A DNA stretch of 64,000 nt, taken from an uncultured Alphaproteobacteria bacterium (GTDB lineage: Bacteria > Pseudomonadota > Alphaproteobacteria > RF32 > CAG-239). The stretch lies in contig CAJGCO010000004.1 in NCBI GenBank assembly GCA_904501925.1, forward strand, positions 1 through 64,000, read 5' to 3'. Below, piece after piece: positions 40,816 to 48,942 of the stretch (positions within the stretch are counted from its first letter, which is position 1; every line of letters starts with the position of its first letter). The notes beneath the pieces are model-generated. The model was not told the origin of the DNA. It did no database searches and saw nothing but the letters and a program-made list of their open reading frames with translations. Made by a program: the position numbers and the translations under genes.

Positions 40816-40977
40816 TTTTTTCTAAATTTTAATTAACAATATTTTATGGACATCATTAAAGTTATATATATTAAATTAAGAGCTTAAATTTAATTCAAAC
40901 AATAAACCACGAATAATACCCATAAACTTTAACTATGTGGGGAATAGTATCATGTTTTTATGCATCCGTCAATAGTT

Positions 40978-41589
40978 TTATATATTCAATCTATATCCAC
41001 TATTTTCGGTTATAATTATTTGAGAACCATTGTCTTTTTCAACTTTTTGACGAAGACGATAAATATGAGTTTCAACTGTATGGGTGGTTACATCTGTGTT
41101 ATACTCCCATACATTTTCTAACAACTCGTCTTTGCTAACATTTTTTTGAGAATTGTTGTATAAATATTTTAATATAAGCACCTCTTTTTCGGTTAATTTA
41201 ACCGTTTGATTATTTCTGGAAGAGTATATTTCTTTTTTTACAGGATATAAGCTATACTCTTGAAAAGAAATGCATTCTTTACGACGAACTTTGGGTAATA
41301 AATTTTGATTTTTAATATCTGTTAAAAAAGAAGCTAAAGAGAAAGGTTTTTTTATAACAACATCTGCTATATCTGAAACATGTATTTTTTGAGAAAATAA
41401 AACTAATGATGCTGATTTATTTTGAGCAAAAATATTTTTTAATAAACTTTCATCTTCATCAATAAAAAAAACATCGCATTCATTATCTATACTTGATACA
41501 ACTTCTATATCTTCATTGTTTTTGATTAATTGTTGGGACAAATCATCTAAAAATGTTTGATTGCTGGATAATATGCATATTTTTTTCAT
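40978..41589 (-). CDS. OmpR-family response regulator with degenerate receiver
   Basis: 203 residues. The C-terminal winged helix is clear (KLTEKEVLILKYLYNNSQKN, then TTHTVETHIYRLRQKVE, then SGYRLNI). The N-terminal receiver is short and altered: the acidic pair after the first strand is replaced (ICILSSNQ). A possible phosphorylation Asp, D44, remains in VFFIDEDE, and the conserved Lys in IKKPF is kept. Phosphorylation is therefore uncertain. Its ATG overlaps the porin stop (ATGA), so the two are translationally coupled and it may control porin expression. No histidine kinase is adjacent. Confidence 0.8.
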   Translation of the reverse strand: MKKICILSSNQTFLDDLSQQLIKNNEDIEVVSSIDNECDVFFIDEDESLLKNIFAQNKSASLVLFSQKIHVSDIADVVIKKPFSLASFLTDIKNQNLLPKVRRKECISFQEYSLYPVKKEIYSSRNNQTVKLTEKEVLILKYLYNNSQKNVSKDELLENVWEYNTDVTTHTVETHIYRLRQKVEKDNGSQIIITENSGYRLNI

Positions 41590-42668
41590 AAACTTAACTC
41601 CAATCCTAAAATGAAAGCATTGCCTTTTGTTGTTTTGTTATCTATGGATTTTTGATGAGCAACGGTTAACGAGAATGAGGTGTTTTTATTATACTGAAAA
41701 CTATTAGAAAAACTTATGATTTTATCTGAATTGTTAAAATCATCTGATTTTGATGAAAAATAACTAACTCCTGTTGTAAACGGACCTATTTCATAACTTA
41801 AACCTAAGTTATAAGCCGTGCCATTTCTATATCCATCATATAAAGCTATTTGGTCAACAGCATATTTATTATCTTTATTTGTTTTTTTATAAGATGCACC
41901 TATTGTCCATCCTTTTCTATAAACATTAATACCTGCTGATAATTCCTTATCTATTTCTTCAAAAACAGCATATCCTAAAGATGTTTCAACCTCATATCCT
42001 AAAACTTTCCAGAATCCATTTACACCAAAAACATATGCAGAATTATCTTTATATGGTGAGTTTTTTGCAACTAACCCATTTTGCGCATACACTTGAGGTA
42101 TATAAGTAAACCCAATTTTTATCCCTTTATATTCAGGGGTTATATAATTTACTTTTAACGATGAACCATCGGTATTTATATATGTTGAATTTAAGGTTTT
42201 ATATATCATTTTAGAATCTTTTTTGTACCAATTAGGATTGGTTAGAAAGTTTGATATATAACTATTATTAACACTATAACTTCCTATGCGAGGAGCACCA
42301 ACAGAAAAATTATATGCAACATTATAATCTTGTCCAACGATTATATCTCCAAATGGAGCTTCAAACAAAGCAAAAAACTCCTCACCCCAAACACCTTGAT
42401 TATAGTTTTCTATTTCTTTAGCTGTGTCTGCCATTATATAGCCAATTAAAGAAGCTTTATAAGAAGAATTTATATTATATGTTATTCTTGAATAAACATC
42501 TAAAGATGAGTTAAAGTTGTTGTTTTTATATATTCTTGGCGATGGTTTAGTATAATGTGTGTATCCATAGTAATTATTAAGGTTAAGAGATAAATCTGTA
42601 TCAAAACCTTTAGCCTCTGCTGCGTAAGATATTAAAACGAGCATTATTGTTAAAAGTGTTTTCTGCAT
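41586..42668 (-). CDS. Outer-membrane porin-like beta-barrel protein
   Basis: 360 residues from ATG 42668 (AAGG seven bases upstream). The signal peptide ends in AEA. The body is made of amphipathic strands with periodic aromatics. The stretch EEFFALFEAPFGDIIVGQDY resembles the constriction-loop region of trimeric porins (FG-G-hxxG). YNLGLSYEIGPFTTGVSYFS and the terminal AFILGLELSL are typical late strands. It would allow diffusion of small solutes. Divergent from gpmI; co-transcribed with the overlapping regulator gene. Confidence 0.8.
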   Translation of the reverse strand: MQKTLLTIMLVLISYAAEAKGFDTDLSLNLNNYYGYTHYTKPSPRIYKNNNFNSSLDVYSRITYNINSSYKASLIGYIMADTAKEIENYNQGVWGEEFFALFEAPFGDIIVGQDYNVAYNFSVGAPRIGSYSVNNSYISNFLTNPNWYKKDSKMIYKTLNSTYINTDGSSLKVNYITPEYKGIKIGFTYIPQVYAQNGLVAKNSPYKDNSAYVFGVNGFWKVLGYEVETSLGYAVFEEIDKELSAGINVYRKGWTIGASYKKTNKDNKYAVDQIALYDGYRNGTAYNLGLSYEIGPFTTGVSYFSSKSDDFNNSDKIISFSNSFQYNKNTSFSLTVAHQKSIDNKTTKGNAFILGLELSL

Positions 42669-42844
42669 AAACAAACCTTAAAAATTATTCCATATAAAAT
42701 GTAATATAAAACTATCTTTTTGTCTTAACAAGACTTATATTGTTTATAACCTAAAAAAATATGGATAAATAAATAAGTTTATGTTTTAAAGTGGTTTTAT
42801 ATTTTGTAATATTAATTAAAAATCAACATTTGGAGTAAAGAAAA

Positions 42845-44374
42845 ATGCAAAAACCGGTTATGCTTTTAATTTTAGATGGTTGGGGATATCGCGAACCAAT
42901 TACAGCAGATAATGCTATTGAAAATGGAAACACAAAAAATTGGCACTATCTTGTTGATAATTGCCCACATTGTTTAATTGAAACATCTGGACTTGACGTT
43001 GGTTTACCTGAAGGACAAATGGGAAACTCTGAGGTTGGCCATACAAACTTGGGCGCAGGTAGAGTTGTTATGCAAGATCTTCCTAGAATTGATTTAGCCA
43101 TAAAAGATGGCTCAATAGAAGCGAATCCAATTCTTGCTGAAATGATTAGCAAACTAAAAGAAACTAAAGGTTGTTGTCATTTGATGGGATTGATGTCTCC
43201 AGGTGGTGTTCACTCTCATCAAAAACATATTGAAGCTTTGTGCAAAATTTTAAACAAGAATGGTATTGATGTTAATGTTCATGCATTTTTAGATGGAAGA
43301 GATACACCTCCTCAATCTGCAAAAGAATATTTAGCTGAGTTTGAAGAAAACATTAAAGAACTTAACAACGTTAAAGTTGCTACGATTTCTGGTCGTTTTT
43401 ATGCTATGGATAGAGATAAACGATGGGATAGAGTTGAACTTGCTTATAATAACATTGTATCTGCAACTGGTGAAAGAATTGCAACATCTGCAGAAGCTAT
43501 TGCAAAAAGCTATGAAAATGGTGTTACTGATGAATTTGTTGTACCTGTTGTTATTGGTGATTATGCTGGTGCAAATGATGGAGATGCTGTTTTGATGATT
43601 AACTTTAGAGCTGATAGAGCAAGAGAAATTCTTTATGCTCTTGGTGATAAAGAATTTAATGGCTTTGAAAGAAATAAAGTTGTTAATTTTGCTGATTTGG
43701 TTGGAATGAGCGAATATTCCGTAGACCACAATCGTTTTATGAAAACTTTATTTGGCCCAGAAGCTTTAACAAATATTTTTGGTGAAGTTGTTGCAAATAA
43801 TGGATTAACACAACTTCGTATTGCTGAAACAGAAAAATACGCTCACGTTACATTCTTCTTCAATGGTGGCGAAGAAAAAGAATTTAAAGGCGAAGAAAGA
43901 ATCCTTATCAATAGCCCTAAAGTTGCAACTTATGACTTAAAACCTGAAATGAGTGTTTATGAAGTTACTGAAGCATTAACAGATGTTATAAAAAAACAAA
44001 AACATGATGTGATTATTTGTAACTTTGCAAATGGTGATATGGTTGGTCACACAGGAATTATGGATGCCACATTAAAAGCTGTTGAAGCTGTTGATATTTG
44101 TTTAGGCAAGGTTATGGACGCAATTAAAGAAGTTGATGGAGTGTTGTTGGTTACTGCCGACCATGGTAATGCAGAAAAAATGATTGAAGAAACTACAGGA
44201 GAACCTTATACTGCACATACTATCGGTAAAGTTAGAGCTGTTTTATACAATGCTGACGAATCTATCAAAGCACTAAATGATGGAAGATTAGCAGATATTG
44301 CTCCAACATTACTTGATTTAATGAATATTGAAAAACCTGTAGAAATGACTGGTGTTTCTTTGATACAAAAGTAA
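42845..44374 (+). CDS. gpmI: 2,3-bisphosphoglycerate-independent phosphoglycerate mutase
   Basis: Interconverts 3- and 2-phosphoglycerate in glycolysis, with two metal ions. 509 residues. Motifs: LLILDGWGYRE, the catalytic Ser in MGNSEVGHTNLGAGR (S62), HAFLDGRDTPP, RFYAMDRDKRWDRVELAY, INFRADRAREI, DMVGHTGIMDATLKAVE, and VTADHGNAEKM. GGAG precedes the ATG. It leads the gpmI-envC-ctpA-rppH cluster typical of alphaproteobacteria. Confidence 0.97.
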   Translation: MQKPVMLLILDGWGYREPITADNAIENGNTKNWHYLVDNCPHCLIETSGLDVGLPEGQMGNSEVGHTNLGAGRVVMQDLPRIDLAIKDGSIEANPILAEMISKLKETKGCCHLMGLMSPGGVHSHQKHIEALCKILNKNGIDVNVHAFLDGRDTPPQSAKEYLAEFEENIKELNNVKVATISGRFYAMDRDKRWDRVELAYNNIVSATGERIATSAEAIAKSYENGVTDEFVVPVVIGDYAGANDGDAVLMINFRADRAREILYALGDKEFNGFERNKVVNFADLVGMSEYSVDHNRFMKTLFGPEALTNIFGEVVANNGLTQLRIAETEKYAHVTFFFNGGEEKEFKGEERILINSPKVATYDLKPEMSVYEVTEALTDVIKKQKHDVIICNFANGDMVGHTGIMDATLKAVEAVDICLGKVMDAIKEVDGVLLVTADHGNAEKMIEETTGEPYTAHTIGKVRAVLYNADESIKALNDGRLADIAPTLLDLMNIEKPVEMTGVSLIQK

Positions 44375-44378
44375 TAAA

Positions 44379-45617
44379 ATGAAAAAGATAAAAATCCTTA
44401 GTATTACACTATTAGCAACAACTCTTTTAATAATGAGTAATAATGGTTGTTATGCTAAGGATATATCTGAAACTGATGTAAAAAAAGCAGAATTAGAAGC
44501 CAGAAAAAAAACAATAGAATCTAAACAGCTTCAAGCAAAGGCTATTGAATTAAATCTTGAATTATCAAAGATGGATAAAAAGATTATTACTCTTGCTAAA
44601 GAGATTCAAAAAAATGAAACTAATCTTTCTGAGCTTGAAAACTCTTTAAAAACACTCGAAGATAACTTAAAAGTAAAAGAGGTAAAATTTACTGAAGAAA
44701 ACAATTCTCTTATTCAAACATTAGCCTCTCTTCAGAATATGTCTTTAAATCCATCTGAATCTATAATTTTACAACCACACTCACCGGTTGATATTATTAG
44801 AAGCGCTATTTTACTTAGGGAAATTGTACCATATGTTGAGAAAAAATCTTCTGGCTTAAAAGTTGATTTAGATGAATTATATTCTCAAAAACAAAAAATT
44901 TTAAATTTAGTTGAAAAAACGCAAAAACAAAAAATTTTACTTGAAAAACAACAAACAGAAATGAGGGTTTTGCAAAAGAAAAAAACAGCTCTAAGAAAAG
45001 AATTTGAAACCAAAGGCGCTGAAACAAAAAAAATTGCAGAAAAGCTTTCATCAAAAGCTAAAGACTTACGAGAACTTTTTGATGAAATAGAAAAACAAAA
45101 AGAAATAGCTAGGAAGAAAAAAGAAGAAGAAAGACGTTTAGCTGAATTAAAAAAATTACAAGAAATGAAAAAATCAGGTGAAAGCAAAGGTGTTGATTTA
45201 AGAACTCACGAAGAAATAAAAAAACAGACAACACAATTTGCTAGAGCAAAAGGATCTTTGTTGAAACCAGTTAGTGGACAACTTGTTACAAGCTATGGAC
45301 AAGCAACCTCTAATGGTGTGACATCAAAAGGTATTACCTACAAAACGAGAGCTAACGCTCAAGTTATTGCACCGCACGATGGAACTGTTGTTTTTTCTGG
45401 TCCATTTAAAGGATATGGTAATATTATTATAGTAGAACATGGAGAAGGGTATATCTCTTTACTTGCTGGACTTGGCAATATTGATTGTGAACTAGGGCAA
45501 AACATCCTCACAGGAGAACCTATTGGAACAATGCCTATGTCAAATAATGCAAAGCTTTATGTTGAGATAAGAAAAGATAGACAACCAATCAACCCTGCAC
45601 CATGGTTTGCAAGTTAA
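44379..45617 (+). CDS. EnvC-like murein hydrolase activator (degenerate M23/LytM domain)
   Basis: 412 residues. Signal peptide (about 1-26), two coiled-coil blocks (about 30-115 and 160-270, rich in K, E, Q), then a LytM domain (about 290-412: GSLLKPVSGQLVTSYGQ, VIAPHDGTVVFSGPFKGYGN, IIIVEHGEGYISLLAGLGN). The zinc ligands of active M23 peptidases are gone: the first His-Asp site reads SKGITYKTRA, and the HxH site reads LLAGL. This is the hallmark of EnvC-type activators, which switch on amidases during daughter-cell separation. It starts 4 bases after the gpmI stop. Confidence 0.88.
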   Translation: MKKIKILSITLLATTLLIMSNNGCYAKDISETDVKKAELEARKKTIESKQLQAKAIELNLELSKMDKKIITLAKEIQKNETNLSELENSLKTLEDNLKVKEVKFTEENNSLIQTLASLQNMSLNPSESIILQPHSPVDIIRSAILLREIVPYVEKKSSGLKVDLDELYSQKQKILNLVEKTQKQKILLEKQQTEMRVLQKKKTALRKEFETKGAETKKIAEKLSSKAKDLRELFDEIEKQKEIARKKKEEERRLAELKKLQEMKKSGESKGVDLRTHEEIKKQTTQFARAKGSLLKPVSGQLVTSYGQATSNGVTSKGITYKTRANAQVIAPHDGTVVFSGPFKGYGNIIIVEHGEGYISLLAGLGNIDCELGQNILTGEPIGTMPMSNNAKLYVEIRKDRQPINPAPWFAS

Positions 45618-45639
45618 ATTTTATTGATAGGAAAGAAAA

Positions 45640-46932
45640 ATGAGGAAAAACAAATTATTTTTTGCTTCTTTAATGACTGCTTTTTTGATAAACGTTTCTT
45701 ATGGACAAGCTTCTAATTCAAAAGAGGAAGATGTAAACACATATGAGCTACTTAACTTATTTGGCGAAGTTATGGAAAGGGCTAAAGTTTCATATGTTGA
45801 AGAAGTTACAGATAAAAAACTAATCGAATCTGCTATTGATGGAATGTTAACCTCATTAGATCCACATTCAAGCTTTTTAGATACCGAAAGCTTTAATTAT
45901 ATGTCTGAACAAACAAAGGGGAAATTTGGTGGTTTGGGTATTGAAATAACAATGGATAATGGTCTTGTAAAAATTGTATCTCCAATTGATGATACTCCTG
46001 CTGCTAAAGCTGGTATTAAAGCTGGTGATTATATAACACACATTAATAATGAAACTGTTGTTGGAATGAATTTAAATGATGCAGTTTCAAAACTTAGAGG
46101 AAAAATCGGAACAACAGTTAATCTTACAATTAGAAGAATCAACTCCAAACCTATAGATTTAACAATAAAAAGAGAAGAAATTAAAATCCAATCAGTTAAA
46201 AGCGAAATAAAAGAAGATGCTATTAGCTATATTAGAATATCCTCATTCTCTGAAGATATTGATAAAAATATTTCTGATGCAATAAAAAAGGCAAAAAATG
46301 AATTGAAGGATAAGCTTCTAGGCGTTGTAATTGATGTTAGAAACAACCCAGGTGGTTTATTAGATCAAGCTGTTGAAGTTTCCGATTTATTCTTAGATAA
46401 AGGAGAGATTGTTTCTACACGCTCAAGAAATGAAGCTGATACGGTTAAGTTTATGGCGAATGAAGGGGATATTGCTAGAGGATTACCAATTGTAGTTATT
46501 ATTAATGAGGGCTCTGCTTCTGCTTCTGAAATTTTAGCAGGTGCACTTCAAGATCATCATAGAGCAATTATTTTAGGTGAGAAATCTTTCGGTAAAGGTT
46601 CTGTTCAAACAGTTATTCCTCTTGGAAGTCATGGTGCTATGCGCTTAACAACTGCTAGATACTATACACCAGCTGGTAGATCAATTCAAGCCAAAGGTAT
46701 TGAACCTGATATTGAAGTAAAACCAGCAAAAGTTGAAGAATTTGAATCTTATGCGTTTAACTTGAGTGAAGCTGATTTAAATAACGCTCTAAAGAATGAA
46801 GAAGATAGCGAAGCTAAGGATAAGAGCAAAACAAAAAATAAAAAATCTAAAGAAGATTTGCAAGATTATCAATTGGTTAGAGCTTTAGATTTGGTAAAAG
46901 CATTAGCTATATATTCTAAATTTGAAAATTAG
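45640..46932 (+). CDS. ctpA: Carboxy-terminal processing protease (S41 family)
   Basis: 430 residues. Signal peptide, then an N-terminal helical part with MLTSLDPHSSFLD, a PDZ domain (about 95-175: GKFGGLGIEITMDNGLVKIV, then GIKAGDYITHINN), and the catalytic domain with VIDVRNNPGGLLDQAV, NEGSASASEILAGAL (catalytic Ser probably S294) and GEKSFGKGSVQTVIPL (Lys K319). It cleaves periplasmic proteins near their C-termini and often affects peptidoglycan enzymes, fitting its place after the EnvC-like gene. The C-terminus is Lys-rich. Confidence 0.94.
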   Translation: MRKNKLFFASLMTAFLINVSYGQASNSKEEDVNTYELLNLFGEVMERAKVSYVEEVTDKKLIESAIDGMLTSLDPHSSFLDTESFNYMSEQTKGKFGGLGIEITMDNGLVKIVSPIDDTPAAKAGIKAGDYITHINNETVVGMNLNDAVSKLRGKIGTTVNLTIRRINSKPIDLTIKREEIKIQSVKSEIKEDAISYIRISSFSEDIDKNISDAIKKAKNELKDKLLGVVIDVRNNPGGLLDQAVEVSDLFLDKGEIVSTRSRNEADTVKFMANEGDIARGLPIVVIINEGSASASEILAGALQDHHRAIILGEKSFGKGSVQTVIPLGSHGAMRLTTARYYTPAGRSIQAKGIEPDIEVKPAKVEEFESYAFNLSEADLNNALKNEEDSEAKDKSKTKNKKSKEDLQDYQLVRALDLVKALAIYSKFEN

Positions 46933-46940
46933 GATAAGAA

Positions 46941-47426
46941 ATGAGTAATAATTATAGGCGTTGTGCTGGTGCGATTGTTTTTAACAAAGAAGGACGTGTG
47001 TTTTTAGGAAAACGCATTGGTGTGGATGGTGCTTGGCAATTTCCACAAGGTGGAATAGAAGATGGCGAATCTATCGAAAAAGCGTCTCAGCGAGAATTGT
47101 TTGAAGAAACTGGTATATCTAGTGTAACACTAATACATTCAGAAACAACGCCTATAAGATACTCTTTTCCTAAGATTATAAAAGAAAATTTAGCGAAAAA
47201 AGGAAGAGACTTTGCTGGGCAAGATATATTTTTTTCTCTATTTTATTTTAATGGAAATGATGATGAAATAAATCTCTTAGCTGATGAACAAGAGTTTGAT
47301 GAATATAAATGGGAAAGTTTTGATTTTGCAATAAACAATATTATTGATTTTAAAAAAGATGTTTATGTTAGTATTGCAAATAAGTTTGCACCATTGATCT
47401 CCCAATATCTTAAACATCTTACTTGA
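46941..47426 (+). CDS. rppH: RNA pyrophosphohydrolase (Nudix)
   Basis: Removes pyrophosphate from mRNA 5' triphosphate ends, which starts decay. 161 residues. The start YRRCAGAIVFNKEGRVFLGK and the Nudix box QGGIEDGESIEKASQRELFE followed by ETGI (G-x5-E-x7-REVxEE type) are intact. The later DEQEFDEYKWESF fits RppH. AGGAT precedes the ATG. Last gene of the gpmI cluster. Confidence 0.93.
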   Translation: MSNNYRRCAGAIVFNKEGRVFLGKRIGVDGAWQFPQGGIEDGESIEKASQRELFEETGISSVTLIHSETTPIRYSFPKIIKENLAKKGRDFAGQDIFFSLFYFNGNDDEINLLADEQEFDEYKWESFDFAINNIIDFKKDVYVSIANKFAPLISQYLKHLT

Positions 47427-47479
47427 TATTTGAAACTTTTAGGAATAAATTTATGTTAGGTTAATAGAGAGCATATATT

Positions 47480-47929
47480 ATGAACAATATTCCAGAAATT
47501 AGAGACATACACATTCCCCAAGGTGTTTCTATTTATCCACTAGCATATGGGTGGTGGGTAATGTTGTTCGTTGGAATACTATCTATTGTTGGAACATGGT
47601 TTATTTTTTGGGCTATTAAAAAAAGTAAAAAATATTACGCACTAAAAACACTAAACAATATACAGGTGTCAGCTATTGTTTCATCGGCTATTGAGATGTC
47701 TGAATTATTAAGAAGAATTTGTAATGTTAAGTATAAAGACGCGAGCTCATTATATGGTAAAGAATGGAGCGAGTTTTTAGTAAATAAAACAGATTTTAAA
47801 ATATCAGAAAAAGCGTTACGCTTACTAATTTTTGCACCTTTTATGGATAAAAACTCAAATGAATATTCTATTGAAGATGCTCAAGAGTTAAAAGATTTTT
47901 GTAAAAACTGGATAGGAGCAAACTTATGA
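47480..47929 (+). CDS. DUF4381-type membrane protein of a Bat/VWA operon
   Basis: 149 residues with one membrane segment (about 25-47: WWVMLFVGILSIVGTWFIFW). The preceding RDIHIPQGVSIYPLAYGW is the Pro-rich start typical of small proteins that precede BatA-like VWA genes. The C-terminal helical domain includes LLRRICNVKYKDASSLYGKE. It overlaps the next gene by ATGA. No moxR-type ATPase or DUF58 gene lies upstream in this window, though these usually belong to the operon. Confidence 0.75.
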   Translation: MNNIPEIRDIHIPQGVSIYPLAYGWWVMLFVGILSIVGTWFIFWAIKKSKKYYALKTLNNIQVSAIVSSAIEMSELLRRICNVKYKDASSLYGKEWSEFLVNKTDFKISEKALRLLIFAPFMDKNSNEYSIEDAQELKDFCKNWIGANL

Positions 47930-48942
47930 TTGTTATTGCTCATCCTGAATTTTTTTGGTTGTTATTGTTGCCTTTTTTAATGTATTTGTTTTTTCCAAAT
48001 ACCAAAAGTTATAGCGACATTTCGCTAAAAGTACCTTTTATTGAAGACTTAAAGAAAATAAAGAATGAAGTAAATAATAGATATTTTCCTAAACTTAGTG
48101 AAAAGTTTTTATTTTCATTAAAAGTTATCTATCTATCTTTGGTGTGGGCTCTTTTAGTTTTAGCAGCAACTCGTCCTCAATTTTTAGGAGAACCATTTAG
48201 GTTAAAAACAGAAAATAGAGATATTATGCTGGTTATTGATATATCACCATCTATGTTACAAAAAGATTTTTTAATTAAAGATTATAATACTAAAGACGTT
48301 TATATTGATAGATTGACTGCTGTTAAGTATGTTGTTAGTGAATTTATAAAACAACGCAAAAATGATAGATTGGGTTTGGTTTTATTTGGAACCAGAGCTT
48401 ATTTACAGTCGCCTTTAACATTTGATAAAAATGCTATTAATGAAATTTTGCAAAGTACTGATGTAGGAATGGCGGGCAACTCTACATCTATAGGTGATGC
48501 ATTAGGACTGGCGCTAAAAAATCTAAAAAACGAAAAAGATAAAGAAAACAAATCAATCATATTACTTTCTGATGGTGAAAACACTGATGGATATTTAAGC
48601 ATGGCACAAGCTATTGATATGGCCGAAAAAGAAGGGATTAAAATTTATACCATTGGGGTTGGATCTGAAACAGGATTTATGGGCTCCATTTTTAATATTA
48701 GATCTGATGAACTTGATGAAAAAAGCTTAAAAGAGCTAGCTAACAGAACAAGAGGACGCTATTTTAGAGCAACTGATTTAGCATCACTTCAACGAATATA
48801 TCAAGAAATCGATAAACTGGAACCCAAAACAAATGATTCTGATATTGTTCAAGAAAAAAGAGAGTTATTTTATTTACCTGTACTTTTGGCGTTGTTGTTA
48901 TCTATTGCTTTAATCTTTTATTTAAAGAGAGGGATCGAATGA
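47926..48942 (+). CDS. batA: BatA-like VWA-domain membrane protein
   Basis: 338 residues. Membrane segments at about 8-24, 66-83 and the C-terminal end (about 312-332). The VWA domain (about 100-290) has an intact metal-ion (MIDAS) motif, VIDISPSM (DxSxS), plus DRLGLVLFGTRAYLQSPLTF and the late SIILLSDGENTDG. BatA proteins are inner-membrane components linked to envelope stress and aerotolerance in several phyla. Overlaps its neighbours by ATGA on both sides. Confidence 0.85.
   Translation: MIVIAHPEFFWLLLLPFLMYLFFPNTKSYSDISLKVPFIEDLKKIKNEVNNRYFPKLSEKFLFSLKVIYLSLVWALLVLAATRPQFLGEPFRLKTENRDIMLVIDISPSMLQKDFLIKDYNTKDVYIDRLTAVKYVVSEFIKQRKNDRLGLVLFGTRAYLQSPLTFDKNAINEILQSTDVGMAGNSTSIGDALGLALKNLKNEKDKENKSIILLSDGENTDGYLSMAQAIDMAEKEGIKIYTIGVGSETGFMGSIFNIRSDELDEKSLKELANRTRGRYFRATDLASLQRIYQEIDKLEPKTNDSDIVQEKRELFYLPVLLALLLSIALIFYLKRGIE

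Noticed and set aside
43331..43729. Minus-strand frame of 132 codons inside gpmI
   Set aside because: It lies wholly opposite a strongly conserved enzyme, and its product is a Ser/Asn/Ile-rich shadow without family features.
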